64,000 nt of DNA from JAGWBF01 sp965116325 (GCA_965116325.1 OZ220675.1:2232001-2296000); one strand, 5' to 3'. Shown: positions 1-7,775, counted from the first letter of the stretch. Notes: generated from the sequence alone by a model not told the origin. Translations and numbers: made by a program.

Positions 1-894
1 GCCTTGGCCTCCAAACTGGGTCCCATCTCCAACCTTGCGGTGAACAACCCCTTGGCGCGTCTATTTCTACACCGGGTGGGGGGCATCCACCCCAACAGGA
101 GCTTGCCTCCCCAGGCTTCCCAGACCTTCCCCAGATGGTTCAGGTCCAGGCAGGCCACACGCGAAAAGGCGACTAAGCAGGTTGTCCTATTCAACGACAC
201 CTTCATGAACTACAACTACCCCCAGGTCGGGAAAGCCGCCGTGGCTATCCTGGAACAGGCTGGTTACAGCGTGACGCTGGCCGACCCCCTATGCTGCGGC
301 CGGCCGATGATCTCCAAGGGCCTGCTTTCCCAGGCGGCGTCGAACGCCCGGGGCAACGTTGAACGGCTTTACAGCTATGCCCAGCAGGGCATCCCAATTG
401 TCGGGTGCGAACCCAGCTGCCTGCTGACCCTCAAGGACGAGTACCCCGACCTGGTTCGCGACGAAAAAGCCAAGTCTGTGGCTGAAAACAGCTACATGAT
501 CGACGAGTTCCTGATGCTGCTGCACGAGAAGGGGGAGCTGGACCTCAGCTTCTCCGGGACACAGAAGAACGTGCAGTTCCACGGGCATTGCCACCAGAAG
601 GCCCTCATGGGTACCCGTCACTCGATGGACTTGCTGAGGCTGCCACCGGGCTACAACGTCGAAGAAATCAACGCAGGCTGCTGCGGCATGGCTGGGTCCT
701 TCGGCTACGAGGCGGAGCACTACGATGTGTCCATGGACATCGGGAGGCTTCAACTCTTTCCGGCGGTGGAAGCTAAGGACGGCAGCTGGGAGGTCGCGGT
801 GATGGGTGTGTCATGCCGCCAGCAGATAGAGCATGGCACAGGTAGAAGAAGTCGTCACGTGATTGAGGTACTGCAGGACGCCCTTGCTGGATAA
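1..894 (+). CDS. Fe-S oxidoreductase C-terminal part (GlcD/GlpC-type), 5' partial
   Basis: The reading frame is open from the first base, so the start and probably an N-terminal FAD-oxidase or ferredoxin part lie outside the window. About 297 residues are visible. They carry two cysteine-rich CCG-type repeats: LCCGRPM with a following GCEPSC, and HGHCHQKA followed by NAGCCGMAG. This pattern is typical of the C-terminal Fe-S half of glycolate oxidase/D-lactate dehydrogenase-like FAD oxidases and of heterodisulfide-reductase-like proteins. It probably passes electrons from a 2-hydroxyacid or similar donor to a membrane carrier. The substrate cannot be told from this piece. The gene is followed at once by a convergent J-domain gene. 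Confidence 0.8.
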   Translation, partial: ALASKLGPISNLAVNNPLARLFLHRVGGIHPNRSLPPQASQTFPRWFRSRQATREKATKQVVLFNDTFMNYNYPQVGKAAVAILEQAGYSVTLADPLCCGRPMISKGLLSQAASNARGNVERLYSYAQQGIPIVGCEPSCLLTLKDEYPDLVRDEKAKSVAENSYMIDEFLMLLHEKGELDLSFSGTQKNVQFHGHCHQKALMGTRHSMDLLRLPPGYNVEEINAGCCGMAGSFGYEAEHYDVSMDIGRLQLFPAVEAKDGSWEVAVMGVSCRQQIEHGTGRRSRHVIEVLQDALAG

Positions 895-906
895 TGAGGC
901 GGCATG

Positions 907-1284
907 TCAGGCGGGGAAAATCGCTGTTATGAGGCGTACTGCTCGCCTCACCAAGCTGGAGAAGGACGAAAGCAATCCGGGCGCGGCGTTTCTGCGATAT
1001 CGAATGCCGTAGGTGGCAGCCTGACCACGGCTCTCCCTGTTCCTGGATGTTCTAAACTCGCCCTGGTACCTGTCAGCGTTGTACTTGGCACGCTGGATGG
1101 GATCGGATAGGGTTTCGTATGCCCGGTTCAACGCCGCCATCTTCATCTCAGCGTCACCATCTGCGGGGTTGTGATCGGGATGAACTTGCTGGGCTTTCTT
1201 GAGGTAAGCTTTTCGGATGCCTGCCATCGAGGTTTGGCGCGTCACACCCAAGGCAAAGTAGTGGTCTTCAACGGGCTCTGGCAA
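907..1284 (-). CDS. Small J-domain (DnaJ-like) protein
   Basis: This is a 125-residue protein with a J-domain over about residues 7-70, including the HPD motif (QQVHPDHNP) that stimulates the Hsp70 ATPase, and the NRAYETLSDP helix. It lacks the Gly/Phe-rich, zinc-finger and C-terminal substrate domains of true DnaJ; the last 50 residues are basic. The start is a TTG at 1284 with a purine-rich stretch (gagagga) upstream. It stands alone, away from the dnaK operon at 43.9-46.9 kb, where no dnaJ is seen. It could be a type III J-protein recruiting DnaK to a particular client; the client is unknown. Confidence 0.75.
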   Translation of the reverse strand: MPEPVEDHYFALGVTRQTSMAGIRKAYLKKAQQVHPDHNPADGDAEMKMAALNRAYETLSDPIQRAKYNADRYQGEFRTSRNRESRGQAATYGIRYRRNAAPGLLSSFSSLVRRAVRLITAIFPA

Positions 1285-1401
1285 GGTTTGTTTCCTCTCC
1301 GAGGCGATTCCCCTTCCGCCTCACGCTGAATGGACCCACGCCTGCAAGATCGAGAGCCCCCTGCACACCTCAGCCTGTGCTGATCTGTCCCCTTTGGAGC
1401 A

Positions 1402-1410
1402 TGGTACAAT
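1402..1410 (+). promoter_or_regulatory. Extended -10 promoter of the peroxiredoxin gene
   Basis: TGGTACAAT reads as an extended -10 element (TGn plus TACAAT at 1405-1410). No convincing -35 is seen, as is usual for extended -10 promoters. Transcription would begin near 1417, after the upstream ATG at 1394. This is one reason to place translation start at the TTG at 1490. Confidence 0.5.
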
Positions 1411-1489
1411 TTACCTTTACACATTCAGACGGTCAAGTCCTGCCCTGAACAAGGTGTTGAGGGCGGCGGGCTCCTGGAAAGAAGGAAAA

Positions 1490-2065
1490 TTGCCTCACAA
1501 ACTGGTCGGTCTTCTACTGTTGGTCTTTCTTGCCATGATCCCCGTCGTGGCGGCCTGCGGCGGTGGGGCTTCTGGCCCCACATCGGCAACGACGGACAGC
1601 TCATCGGCCCTGGCAGTGGCTCCGGACTTCACAGCCCAGGAGGCGGATGGCGGCCAGGTTACACTATCCGAGGCCCTGGAGGAGTCCGAAAACGTTGTGC
1701 TGGTCTTCTATCGGGGAGTGTTCTGACCATACTGCCGCCAGCAGCTCGGCGGGCTGCAGCAAGAGTACTCCGAGTTCAGGAACCTCAATGCAGAGGTACT
1801 GGCCATCAGCACCGATAGTGCCCAGGGAGCATTCGAAATGAAAACTAGGGTGGGAGCTGAGTTTCCCGTCTTGGCTGACCCCGGAGCACAGGTGGCGAAA
1901 GCTTACGGTGTGTTCGACGTACTTGGCGATGGACTCGCTGCTCCGGCAGCCTTCATCATAGACAACGACCGGAACATCGTGTGGAACTTTATAGGCTCCA
2001 GGGTAAACGATCGAGCGAGGCCCCCGGTGCTGCTTACTGCCCTAGCCGAACTGGAGGCCCAGTAA
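1490..2065 (+). CDS. Lipoprotein peroxiredoxin with in-frame TGA at the peroxidatic Cys (probable selenoprotein)
   Basis: The frame runs from TTG 1490 (preceded by ggaaagaagga) to 2065, interrupted only by TGA at 1724-1726. The first 25 residues are a lipoprotein signal (LVGLLLLVFLAMIPVVAAC). An AhpC/TSA-like thioredoxin fold follows: VLVFYRGVF, then the TGA, then PYCRQQLGGLQ, LAISTD, FPVLADPG, YGVF and AAFIIDNDR. Family members normally have W-C-P-Y-C here, so the TGA replaces exactly the first, peroxidatic Cys. Reading it as selenocysteine gives a 191-residue protein with U79-P-Y-C82. Hairpins that could act as a bacterial SECIS lie just downstream. The protein would be a membrane-anchored peroxidase or thiol oxidoreductase outside the cytoplasm. 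A nonsense mutation is the alternative, but the intact downstream frame argues against decay. It converges with, and overlaps by 32 bp, the end of the next gene. Confidence 0.8.
1735..1757 (+). promoter_or_regulatory. Candidate bacterial SECIS hairpin
   Basis: Directly 3' of the in-frame TGA are two overlapping possible hairpins. One has arms GCAGC (1741-1745) and GCTGC (1753-1757) with a 7-nt loop TCGGCGG that begins 20 nt after the TGA and contains G residues. The other has arms CCGCC (1735-1739) and GGCGG (1748-1752) with loop AGCAGCTC. A stem-loop within the ORF shortly after UGA is what SelB recognises in bacteria. The fold was found by eye and is not a proof of function. Confidence 0.45.
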
Positions 2066-2621
2066 AGGTCTGTCTGAACTTGTGAAGGTTTACCTCGGGC
2101 TCGATGGGACTGACGGGTAAGGGCTCCACATCTTCGATCTTGGCTACGATAAACCAAGGCCCGTCGGATGCCAGGGCTTCCTTGAATACCGTTTCCAGCT
2201 CCTCTTCGGTAGATACCGTCGTGGACTTGGGGATGTTGCAGCTCCGGGCCACACCCTCCAGGTCCGTCCCTGTCGCAGTGTGGCTGGGTTGGTGCCCTGT
2301 CTGAGACCACTGCTCGTTGTCCCATACCACCACGACAAGATTCGTCGGCTGCTCCCGCCCGATGGTCCCCAAAGTGCCAAGGTTCATCAAAAGCGAGCCG
2401 TCCCCGTCGAGGGACACGACTTTTTCGTTGGTGGAGAGGGCGATGCCAAGGGCGATGGACGAGCATAAGCCCATGCCGCCATAGGTGTAGAAGTTGCGGT
2501 TGCGGTCGCCCAGGTGCCAAAGCTCGTCGGTGGTGGGTCCCAGGTTACTGACTATGGGCTGCTCGCCCAGGTAGCTGAGCAGCAGCTTGGTTGCATCTTG
2601 CCTACGCACGTTTCCCTCCAT
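2034..2621 (-). CDS. comE: Sulfopyruvate decarboxylase-like TPP enzyme, beta subunit
   Basis: This 195-residue protein is the C-terminal, TPP-binding half of a thiamin-diphosphate decarboxylase. The cofactor motif is seen as SLDGDGSLLMN followed about 20 residues later by VVWDNEQW, matching the GDG-x(~25)-N rule. A glycine-rich GGMGLCSS segment precedes it. Paired small subunits of this kind form sulfopyruvate or phosphonopyruvate decarboxylases. The gene overlaps the end of its partner by 20 bp, so translation is probably coupled. The substrate is not settled by sequence alone; sulfopyruvate is the best guess from subunit architecture. Confidence 0.75.
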   Translation of the reverse strand: MEGNVRRQDATKLLLSYLGEQPIVSNLGPTTDELWHLGDRNRNFYTYGGMGLCSSIALGIALSTNEKVVSLDGDGSLLMNLGTLGTIGREQPTNLVVVVWDNEQWSQTGHQPSHTATGTDLEGVARSCNIPKSTTVSTEEELETVFKEALASDGPWFIVAKIEDVEPLPVSPIEPEVNLHKFRQTFTGPPVRLGQ

Positions 2622-3111
2622 GCAACTGGGCGGTGAGACAGATCCCCACGATAGACCTGCTGGCGTAGCACAGCTTTATGGCTCCCTTTACTACGTCTGC
2701 CACCTCATCCTCGTTGGTGAGGGTGAAATGAGGGATTCCCAGTACATCCAGGATGGGCTTGGTCCCCCGGCCCAGCGGAACCTGGGCGATGTTGAACTCG
2801 CCCACCCCTCCCCGCAGGTTTATGAAGAAGGGCAGGGGAATGCGATGGGGAAGGCACAAGCTGCCGACGGCATTCAGACAATTCCCAAAGCCGCTGGACT
2901 GCATGAAGACGGCCGAGTTGCGACCGGCTGCATAGCCGCCTGCGGCTATGCCTATGGCCTCCTCTTCCCGGCTGGCTGACACCAGGTGGAAGTAGGGGTC
3001 CGCGCTCACCAGTTGGGTGGCTTGGTGAATGTTGATGTCGGGGACGTAGGAGACAAGGGATATGTCGCTTTCCTTCAGGGACTGCACGATGCGTTCGGCC
3101 CAGATTGGCAT
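2602..3111 (-). CDS. comD: Sulfopyruvate decarboxylase-like TPP enzyme, alpha subunit
   Basis: This 169-residue protein is the N-terminal (PYR) half of a split TPP decarboxylase. It contains the motif SREEEAIGIAAGGYAAG, where a conserved Glu activates the thiamin ring, and MQSSGFGNCLNAVGSL, as in ComD-type subunits. I place the start at ATG 3111 because gaggatgaa lies just before it; a longer frame to 3171 has no such site. It is the first gene of a two-gene unit with the beta subunit. The reaction is decarboxylation of a 2-oxo acid carrying a sulfonate or phosphonate group, by family analogy. Confidence 0.75.
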   Translation of the reverse strand: MPIWAERIVQSLKESDISLVSYVPDINIHQATQLVSADPYFHLVSASREEEAIGIAAGGYAAGRNSAVFMQSSGFGNCLNAVGSLCLPHRIPLPFFINLRGGVGEFNIAQVPLGRGTKPILDVLGIPHFTLTNEDEVADVVKGAIKLCYASRSIVGICLTAQLHGGKRA

Positions 3112-3239
3112 TTCATCCTCACGAACAGGGGATTGGTGCACTCTACATGACAAAACAGCGGGGCTGGTCACAGTGCGGGCAACACTATAGCAACGGCCCC
3201 TGGGAAAGTCAAAGCGTAGGACCGGCCCCTAAGTAGAAC

Positions 3240-3284
3240 TAAACCCTTTTGTCCCCTGGGGGAGGAGGTCAGGATGAGGGGATA
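3240..3284. repeat. Intergenic repeat related to copies at 9.0 and 9.3 kb
   Basis: The stretch holds CCCCTGGGGGAGG and then AGGATGAGGGG. A very similar arrangement (CTCTGGGGGAG...AGGATGAGGGG) occurs at 9018-9048, and a CCCTCACCCC-type copy at about 9316-9352. It lies directly after a gene end, as such dispersed repeats usually do. Confidence 0.45.
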
Positions 3285-3674
3285 CTAGAGCGCGTCTATT
3301 CCCGCTTGGGCGCACTCCTCATCCTGCTCTGAAGTGCCACCGCCCACGCCGCAGCCTCCCTCGATCATGCCGTTGCGGATAATGGGGAGCCCTCCCTGGC
3401 TGGGTATCATGTGGTCGCCTTCGGCCCTCGTTATGCCCTGGACGATAGCCCTGGTCGGGTCGATGATCCCGCTGGGACGTGCAAAGGCCGCCGAGGCGAT
3501 GGCCTTCCCCTGTGAGCCATAGGCTCCGGCAAAGAAGGCCCCGTCCATGCGATTGAAGGCCATCAGCCGGCCCCCGGCATCGCACACCGCAACGCTGATC
3601 TTGATGTTCATCTCATCAGCCTTGGCGAGGGCTGCTGCAACTACCCGGTTTGCTTCTGCCAAGGTTAGTGCCAT
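3285..3674 (-). CDS. GlcG/HbpS family (DUF336) protein
   Basis: A 129-residue protein that matches the GlcG/HbpS family along its whole length. Seen are the N-terminal ALTLAEANRVV helix, VAVCDAGGRLMAF, the GAYGSQGKAIASAAF segment and the glycine-rich GGCGVGGGTSEQDEE end. Family members bind haem or cobalamin-degradation intermediates, or are linked to glycolate and diol metabolism, but many are of unknown function. It stands alone on the minus strand between the TPP decarboxylase and the HicAB pair. Confidence 0.8.
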   Translation of the reverse strand: MALTLAEANRVVAAALAKADEMNIKISVAVCDAGGRLMAFNRMDGAFFAGAYGSQGKAIASAAFARPSGIIDPTRAIVQGITRAEGDHMIPSQGGLPIIRNGMIEGGCGVGGGTSEQDEECAQAGIDAL

Positions 3675-3925
3675 AATCGTTCCTCCTCTGAAATCTGTAC
3701 GAATCCCGGGCTTAGGATGTCGAGCTATCCTGGGGCCGGGGCCATCCTAGTGTACTATCGGCCTTCCAATGTGGGCAAATGGGGGTCGCCATGCTCGGCA
3801 TGCTCGCGTGAGTCCTCCACATGGGAGGAATACCCCCGTGCTGGGATCCGAAGATTGACGGCTCTATGGCGCCGGATAGATTGAAGTTGCTCAGTCTGTG
3901 GCTGCCGCGAGGGGTGTGATGCTGC

Positions 3926-4354
3926 TTACGTCGCTGTGACCTGAACTGTCAGGTTGTGCCCCAATGCCTTGAGCGCCTTTTGCACTTGGTTCATATGTGA
4001 GCGGTGGTCCGGGTTCGTCAGCTTGCGGACAGCAGCCTCGCTTACCCCTAGCCTGCTGGCAAGTTCCATCTTCGTGATGTGCTGAATCCTCATCGCTGAG
4101 TAAAGGGCAAGCTTGGAGGCCACGATCGGCGGGACGGGGACCGGCACCTGCCCGTCCTTCAGCATTGTGGGAGCGGGAATGTCCCGTTTCTCGTGTACGT
4201 ATCCAGCCAGAGCGGTGGCCAATGCGTCCTCTGCCAGCGCCAGCGTCTCCGCCCGGTGCTTGCCACCTGTTATAGCCTCGGGGACATCCGGGAAGGTTGC
4301 TACGATTCCCCCAGCTTCGTCGGCTGTAAGTTTGCATGGATATGCGTACATCAT
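3926..4354 (-). CDS. hicB: HicB-like antitoxin with HTH domain
   Basis: A 142-residue protein with an N-terminal HicB partial RNase H-like fold (YPCKLTADEAGGIVATFPDVPEA, residues about 4-27 with ALAEDALATAL after it). A C-terminal helix-turn-helix follows (MELASRLGVSEAAVRKL, about residues 95-111). The HTH probably represses the pair's own promoter while the N-terminal part neutralises the toxin. It follows hicA by 3 bp, so the two are surely one operon. Confidence 0.85.
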   Translation of the reverse strand: MMYAYPCKLTADEAGGIVATFPDVPEAITGGKHRAETLALAEDALATALAGYVHEKRDIPAPTMLKDGQVPVPVPPIVASKLALYSAMRIQHITKMELASRLGVSEAAVRKLTNPDHRSHMNQVQKALKALGHNLTVQVTAT

Positions 4355-4357
4355 GTC

Positions 4358-4564
4358 TCAGAACTCCCTCTGGTCGATGTCGAGCTGCCCAAGCATAGCC
4401 GCCAATAGACCCTTGGACAGTTCGCCTTGTTTCACGGTCGTAAATCGAGAGCCAACATATAGTCTGCCGTGGCTGCCTCTGCCGCGCGCCGGATCAAAGT
4501 AGAAAGCTTGCCCCTTCTTGCGAGCGTATTCCCTGGCACGCCGGATAAACTCGCGGCTGTTCAC
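4358..4564 (-). CDS. hicA: HicA-like mRNA interferase toxin
   Basis: A 68-residue protein of HicA type. The double-stranded-RNA-binding-like fold is marked by the GRGSHGRL motif, whose His is the catalytic residue in HicA ribonucleases, preceded by the N-terminal helix REFIRRAREYARKKG. It starts with GTG at 4564. As in most hicAB loci the toxin is encoded first and the antitoxin directly after. The pair is a candidate stress-responsive or stabilisation module. Confidence 0.85.
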   Translation of the reverse strand: MNSREFIRRAREYARKKGQAFYFDPARGRGSHGRLYVGSRFTTVKQGELSKGLLAAMLGQLDIDQREF

Positions 4565-4647
4565 GAAAGCATTATCGCACCTTTAGGTACGATCAGCAAC
4601 TTAGTCTAGTTGCGGGAGGGGCGCAGTTGGCCCGAATCTACCCGCCC

Positions 4648-4676
4648 TTGACAGCCTATGGGGGGCCGCCTACAAT
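4648..4676 (+). promoter_or_regulatory. Sigma-70-type promoter of the cobalamin operon
   Basis: A perfect TTGACA (4648-4653) and TACAAT (4671-4676) are separated by 17 bp. Transcription would start near 4683, about 23 nt before the riboswitch P1 stem. Confidence 0.85.
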
Positions 4677-4705
4677 CCGGCCATCTTGACATAAGCCACT
4701 GTCCG

Positions 4706-4860
4706 TTCAGGTGCCCAGCGAGGGAGAATAGGGAAGGCGGTAAAAGTCCGCCGCGGTAGCGCCACTGTAAGCGGGACAAGGAGCCGAAGCCCACTGATGG
4801 GAGACCGAGCAGAAGGGCCCGGCGAAGGAACCAGCCCGTGAGCCAGGAGACCTGCCTGAA
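4706..4860 (+). ncRNA. Cobalamin riboswitch
   Basis: The conserved aptamer core is recognisable: GGTGCC near the 5' end, GGGAAGGCGGTAAAAGTCC, GCCACTGTAAGCGGGA, and the B12 box AGCCAGGAGACCTGCC at 4841-4856. A P1 stem can be drawn from TTCAG (4706-4710) with CTGAA (4856-4860). It precedes a transport ATPase and the cob genes, so high adenosylcobalamin should lower their expression. Confidence 0.93.
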
Positions 4861-4927
4861 TGGAGGGTGACCTCTCTCCGCACCAGGGAGGGTCCCTCGT
4901 TTCTCGGGCGCAAGTACCGGGAAAAGG

Positions 4928-4963
4928 AAAGACCTCTGGCGGAGAGCCGCCGGAGGTCTTTTT
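4928..4963 (+). terminator. Intrinsic terminator: riboswitch expression platform
   Basis: A 15-bp stem with one T-G wobble (4928-4942 with 4947-4961), loop AGAG, runs into five Ts. A second copy of the 5' arm sequence GACCTCT occurs earlier at 4869-4875 and could pair with the 3' arm GGAGGTC instead, which would break the terminator. Termination when B12 is bound is the likely mode of control. Confidence 0.85.
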
Positions 4964-5057
4964 GTTGAAGGTTGTGGAGAAGTTGGCCCGGCAGCTCTGC
5001 CCTGGGTACAGACCGGACCCCGCCAGGGCTGATTGCAACCTCGTAAGGTAGTCACAT

Positions 5058-5894
5058 ATGAATGGCGCCAGAGAGCAAAGGATATCGGCGGAAGGCCTGT
5101 CATGGGAGATCGATGCCAGGAAAATCCTGAAGGATGTGAGCCTGCATGCCGGCCGGGGCCAGTTCGTCGGCTTGGTGGGACCAAACGGGGCCGGCAAGTC
5201 CACCCTCCTGAGGGCTATTTCGGGCATCCTTGCTCATGTGGAGGGCACCGTGTGCTTGGACGGGGAGGACATCAGGTCCCTCTCGTCGCGCAAGGTCGCG
5301 GCTAACCTCGCCCTCATTCCGCAGATTGCGCCTTACACCTACGGGTTTACGAGCTTGGAGCTTGTGCTTATGGGCAGGTATGCCCACCTTGGGCGCTTCC
5401 AGATTGAGGGCAGGGATGACCACCGCATAGCCGTGGATGCAATGGAGCTCACCGAGACAAGTGAGTTCGCCGAAAGGACGATGGACACGCTGTCGGGTGG
5501 GGAACGCCAGCGGGTGCTGGTGGCCAGGGCGCTGGCGCAGCAGCCCCGCGTGCTGCTGCTGGATGAACCCACATCGAACTTGGACATCCTGCACCAACTC
5601 AAGGTGCTGGATGTGGTGCGTCAACTGGTGGACGATGGATTGGCCGCCATCGCCGCCATCCACGATCTGAACATGGCGGCCCGCTACTGCGATCGGCTGT
5701 TGTTGCTGCAGGACGGGCAGGTAGTTGTTGAGGGGCCCGCCGAGGATGTGCTGACGCCGGAAACCATAGAGTCCGCCTTTGGTGTGAACGCCGCTGTGTA
5801 CCGAGACCCGATCAACGGCTGCTTGGCTATTAGCCTGATCGGCCCGGCAGACACGAACGACAACGTCCCTGCTCTCCGCGGGATGGGAGGGTAA
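5058..5894 (+). CDS. btuD: Cobalamin/iron-siderophore-type ABC transporter ATPase
   Basis: This 278-residue ATPase has Walker A GPNGAGKST (about residues 41-49), the Q-loop IPQIAP, the signature LSGGERQRV, Walker B VLLLDEPTS and the H-loop IHDLN. It belongs to the BtuD/FecE/FhuC class that energises corrinoid or siderophore import. The 160-nt leader with cobalamin riboswitch makes corrinoid the likely cargo. Unusually, no permease (btuC) or binding protein (btuF) gene is next to it; cobT follows 43 bp downstream. The membrane partners must be elsewhere. The ATG at 5058 is preceded by AAGG at 5045-5048. Confidence 0.85.
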   Translation: MNGAREQRISAEGLSWEIDARKILKDVSLHAGRGQFVGLVGPNGAGKSTLLRAISGILAHVEGTVCLDGEDIRSLSSRKVAANLALIPQIAPYTYGFTSLELVLMGRYAHLGRFQIEGRDDHRIAVDAMELTETSEFAERTMDTLSGGERQRVLVARALAQQPRVLLLDEPTSNLDILHQLKVLDVVRQLVDDGLAAIAAIHDLNMAARYCDRLLLLQDGQVVVEGPAEDVLTPETIESAFGVNAAVYRDPINGCLAISLIGPADTNDNVPALRGMGG

Positions 5895-5937
5895 GCTAGT
5901 AGGCACCGCTGGAGACTAGGCTCACGGAGTATACGTC

Positions 5938-7017
5938 ATGGACTTGGAAGATGTGATTGGGCGAATTGGAAGGGCGAATAGCCAGTCCATGAGAGAAGCT
6001 GAACTCAGGCAGGAACGTTTGACCAAGCCGCCCGGCAGCCTGGGACGCCTGGAAGGCCTCTCGGTGCAGCTGGCCGGAATATTCGGCACCAAGCGCCCCG
6101 CAATAAGGGGCAAGGCCCTTATCGTCGCAGCCGGCGACCATGGCGTGGTGGCCCAGGGCGTAACCGCCTACCCGCAGGCTGTCACCGCCCAGATGGTGCT
6201 GAACTTCCTGGAGGGAGGCGCAGCGGTAAACGTCATGGCCCGGAAAGCTGGCGTGGACCTGGTCATCGTCGATGCTGGCGTGGTAGCGCCTCTGCCTGCC
6301 CATCCCAACCTGAAGGTAATCGGTATCGGCGGCGGCACCGGCGACATCACCCGAGGGCCGGCCATGACGCGAGGAGAGGCCGAAACCTGTGTGCTAGCAG
6401 GGGTCGGGCTTGCCGTGGAAGCTGCCGAGAAGGGCGCGGACATTATCGGCGGTGGCGATATGGGGATTGGCAACACCACCGCATCCAGCGCAATCGTATC
6501 GGCCCTGACGGGAAAGACCGCCCAAGAAACGACGGGTAGGGGTACGGGCCGCACTGACCACCAGTTGGAGCACAAGATCCAGGTAGTCCAACGGGCCCTG
6601 GAGGTGAACCGTCCCGATCCAGACGATGGCCTGGATGTCCTGGCCAAAGTAGGTGGATTCGAGATCGGCGTGCTGGCCGGAGTCGTCCTTGGCGGCGCCA
6701 TGGCCCGCCGTGTGGTAGTACTCGATGGCTTTATCTCCGGAGCTGCAGGGCTGATAGCCCACGCCCTGTGCCCCCAGGTCAGGGACTACATGGTGGCCTC
6801 CCACCTGTCCGCCGAAGGAGGGCATCGAGTCGTGTTGGCCCAGATGGGACTGGAACCCCTGCTGGACTTGGGCATGCGCCTGGGGGAGGGGACGGGCGCT
6901 GTGCTGGCGATGGGGCTGATCGATGCTGCAGCCTCATGCCTGGCCGAGATGGCTACTTTCGAAGGGGCGGGAGTCTCTGATAAAGAGGAGAATGGAGAAA
7001 CAAAGGGGCGCTGTTGA
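5938..7017 (+). CDS. cobT: Nicotinate-nucleotide--dimethylbenzimidazole phosphoribosyltransferase
   Basis: A 359-residue CobT that makes alpha-ribazole phosphate from a lower-ligand base and nicotinate mononucleotide. Family hallmarks are TKPPGSLGRLE near residue 30, AAGDHGVVAQGV, GGGDMGIGNTTASSAI and the C-terminal GEGTGAVLAM, whose Glu is the catalytic base. Length is normal for the family. It is the second gene of the riboswitch-led operon and its stop overlaps the TTG start of cobS by 4 bp. Confidence 0.95.
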   Translation: MDLEDVIGRIGRANSQSMREAELRQERLTKPPGSLGRLEGLSVQLAGIFGTKRPAIRGKALIVAAGDHGVVAQGVTAYPQAVTAQMVLNFLEGGAAVNVMARKAGVDLVIVDAGVVAPLPAHPNLKVIGIGGGTGDITRGPAMTRGEAETCVLAGVGLAVEAAEKGADIIGGGDMGIGNTTASSAIVSALTGKTAQETTGRGTGRTDHQLEHKIQVVQRALEVNRPDPDDGLDVLAKVGGFEIGVLAGVVLGGAMARRVVVLDGFISGAAGLIAHALCPQVRDYMVASHLSAEGGHRVVLAQMGLEPLLDLGMRLGEGTGAVLAMGLIDAAASCLAEMATFEGAGVSDKEENGETKGRC

Positions 7018-7775
7018 AGGGCCTCGGGACCGCCATTAGCTTTCTGACTATATTCCCTGTTCCCTGGGGGGACAGGGCGTCGCTGGGCCATGCGCCGGCG
7101 TGGTTCCCATTAGTGGGATTGGGCCTTGGAGGCATCCTGGCGGGGCTGGACTACGCAGCCGGTCTGGCGCTGCCGTCGCTGGTTGTGGGCACTGTCTTGT
7201 TGGCAGCGCTGCTGGTCATGACGCGGGCGCTGCATACCGAGGGGTTTCTTGACTCCTGCGACGGGCTGCTGGGAGGTTTCACGCCCGAAAGGCGTTTGGA
7301 GATCATGCGAGACCCCCATGTGGGTGCCTTCGCCGTGATAGGATGCGTTACGCTGCTTCTGCTCAAGTGGGTCCTCCTTGTCAGCATCCCAGGCGGCGCG
7401 AGGATTGGCTTGTTGGCCGTGTTTCCCTGCTTGTCCCGTCTAGGCATCCTGTTCAACATCACGGTCTTCAGGTATGCCAGGGAGGAAGGCATGGGCGCAG
7501 CCTTCCAGGCAGGGGGTGGCTGGTGGAGGGTGGCCTTCGGCGTTGCCACGGCGCTGGCGGGCGGAATCCTTCTCCTCGGCGCTGCTGGGCCGGTCTTGCT
7601 AGCTGTGGCTGTCCTGGCGTCCTTGGGCATTGGTTGGTGGAGCTCTCGATTGCTGGGGGGAATGACTGGCGATACCTACGGGGCGGCAAACGAGACGGGA
7701 GAAGTGATCGTGCTGCTGACGGGGATCCTGCTGTACGATGCAGTTCCTAACCTGTTCGAGGCCCCACTCTGGTAG
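7014..7775 (+). CDS. cobS: Adenosylcobinamide-GDP ribazoletransferase (cobalamin synthase)
   Basis: A 253-residue integral membrane protein that joins adenosylcobinamide-GDP and alpha-ribazole. The N-terminal FLTIFPVPWG and the DSCDGLLGG segment with Asp residues for Mg2+ binding are typical, as is MRDPHVGAFAV. Several hydrophobic helices follow. The TTG start overlaps the cobT stop (TTGA), which points to coupled translation. Confidence 0.93.
   Translation: MKGLGTAISFLTIFPVPWGDRASLGHAPAWFPLVGLGLGGILAGLDYAAGLALPSLVVGTVLLAALLVMTRALHTEGFLDSCDGLLGGFTPERRLEIMRDPHVGAFAVIGCVTLLLLKWVLLVSIPGGARIGLLAVFPCLSRLGILFNITVFRYAREEGMGAAFQAGGGWWRVAFGVATALAGGILLLGAAGPVLLAVAVLASLGIGWWSSRLLGGMTGDTYGAANETGEVIVLLTGILLYDAVPNLFEAPLW

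Noticed and set aside
1394..1726. Peroxiredoxin read as a 110-residue protein ending at the TGA
   Set aside because: The conserved second half continues in the same frame immediately after the TGA, and the start at 1394 lies before the likely transcription start.
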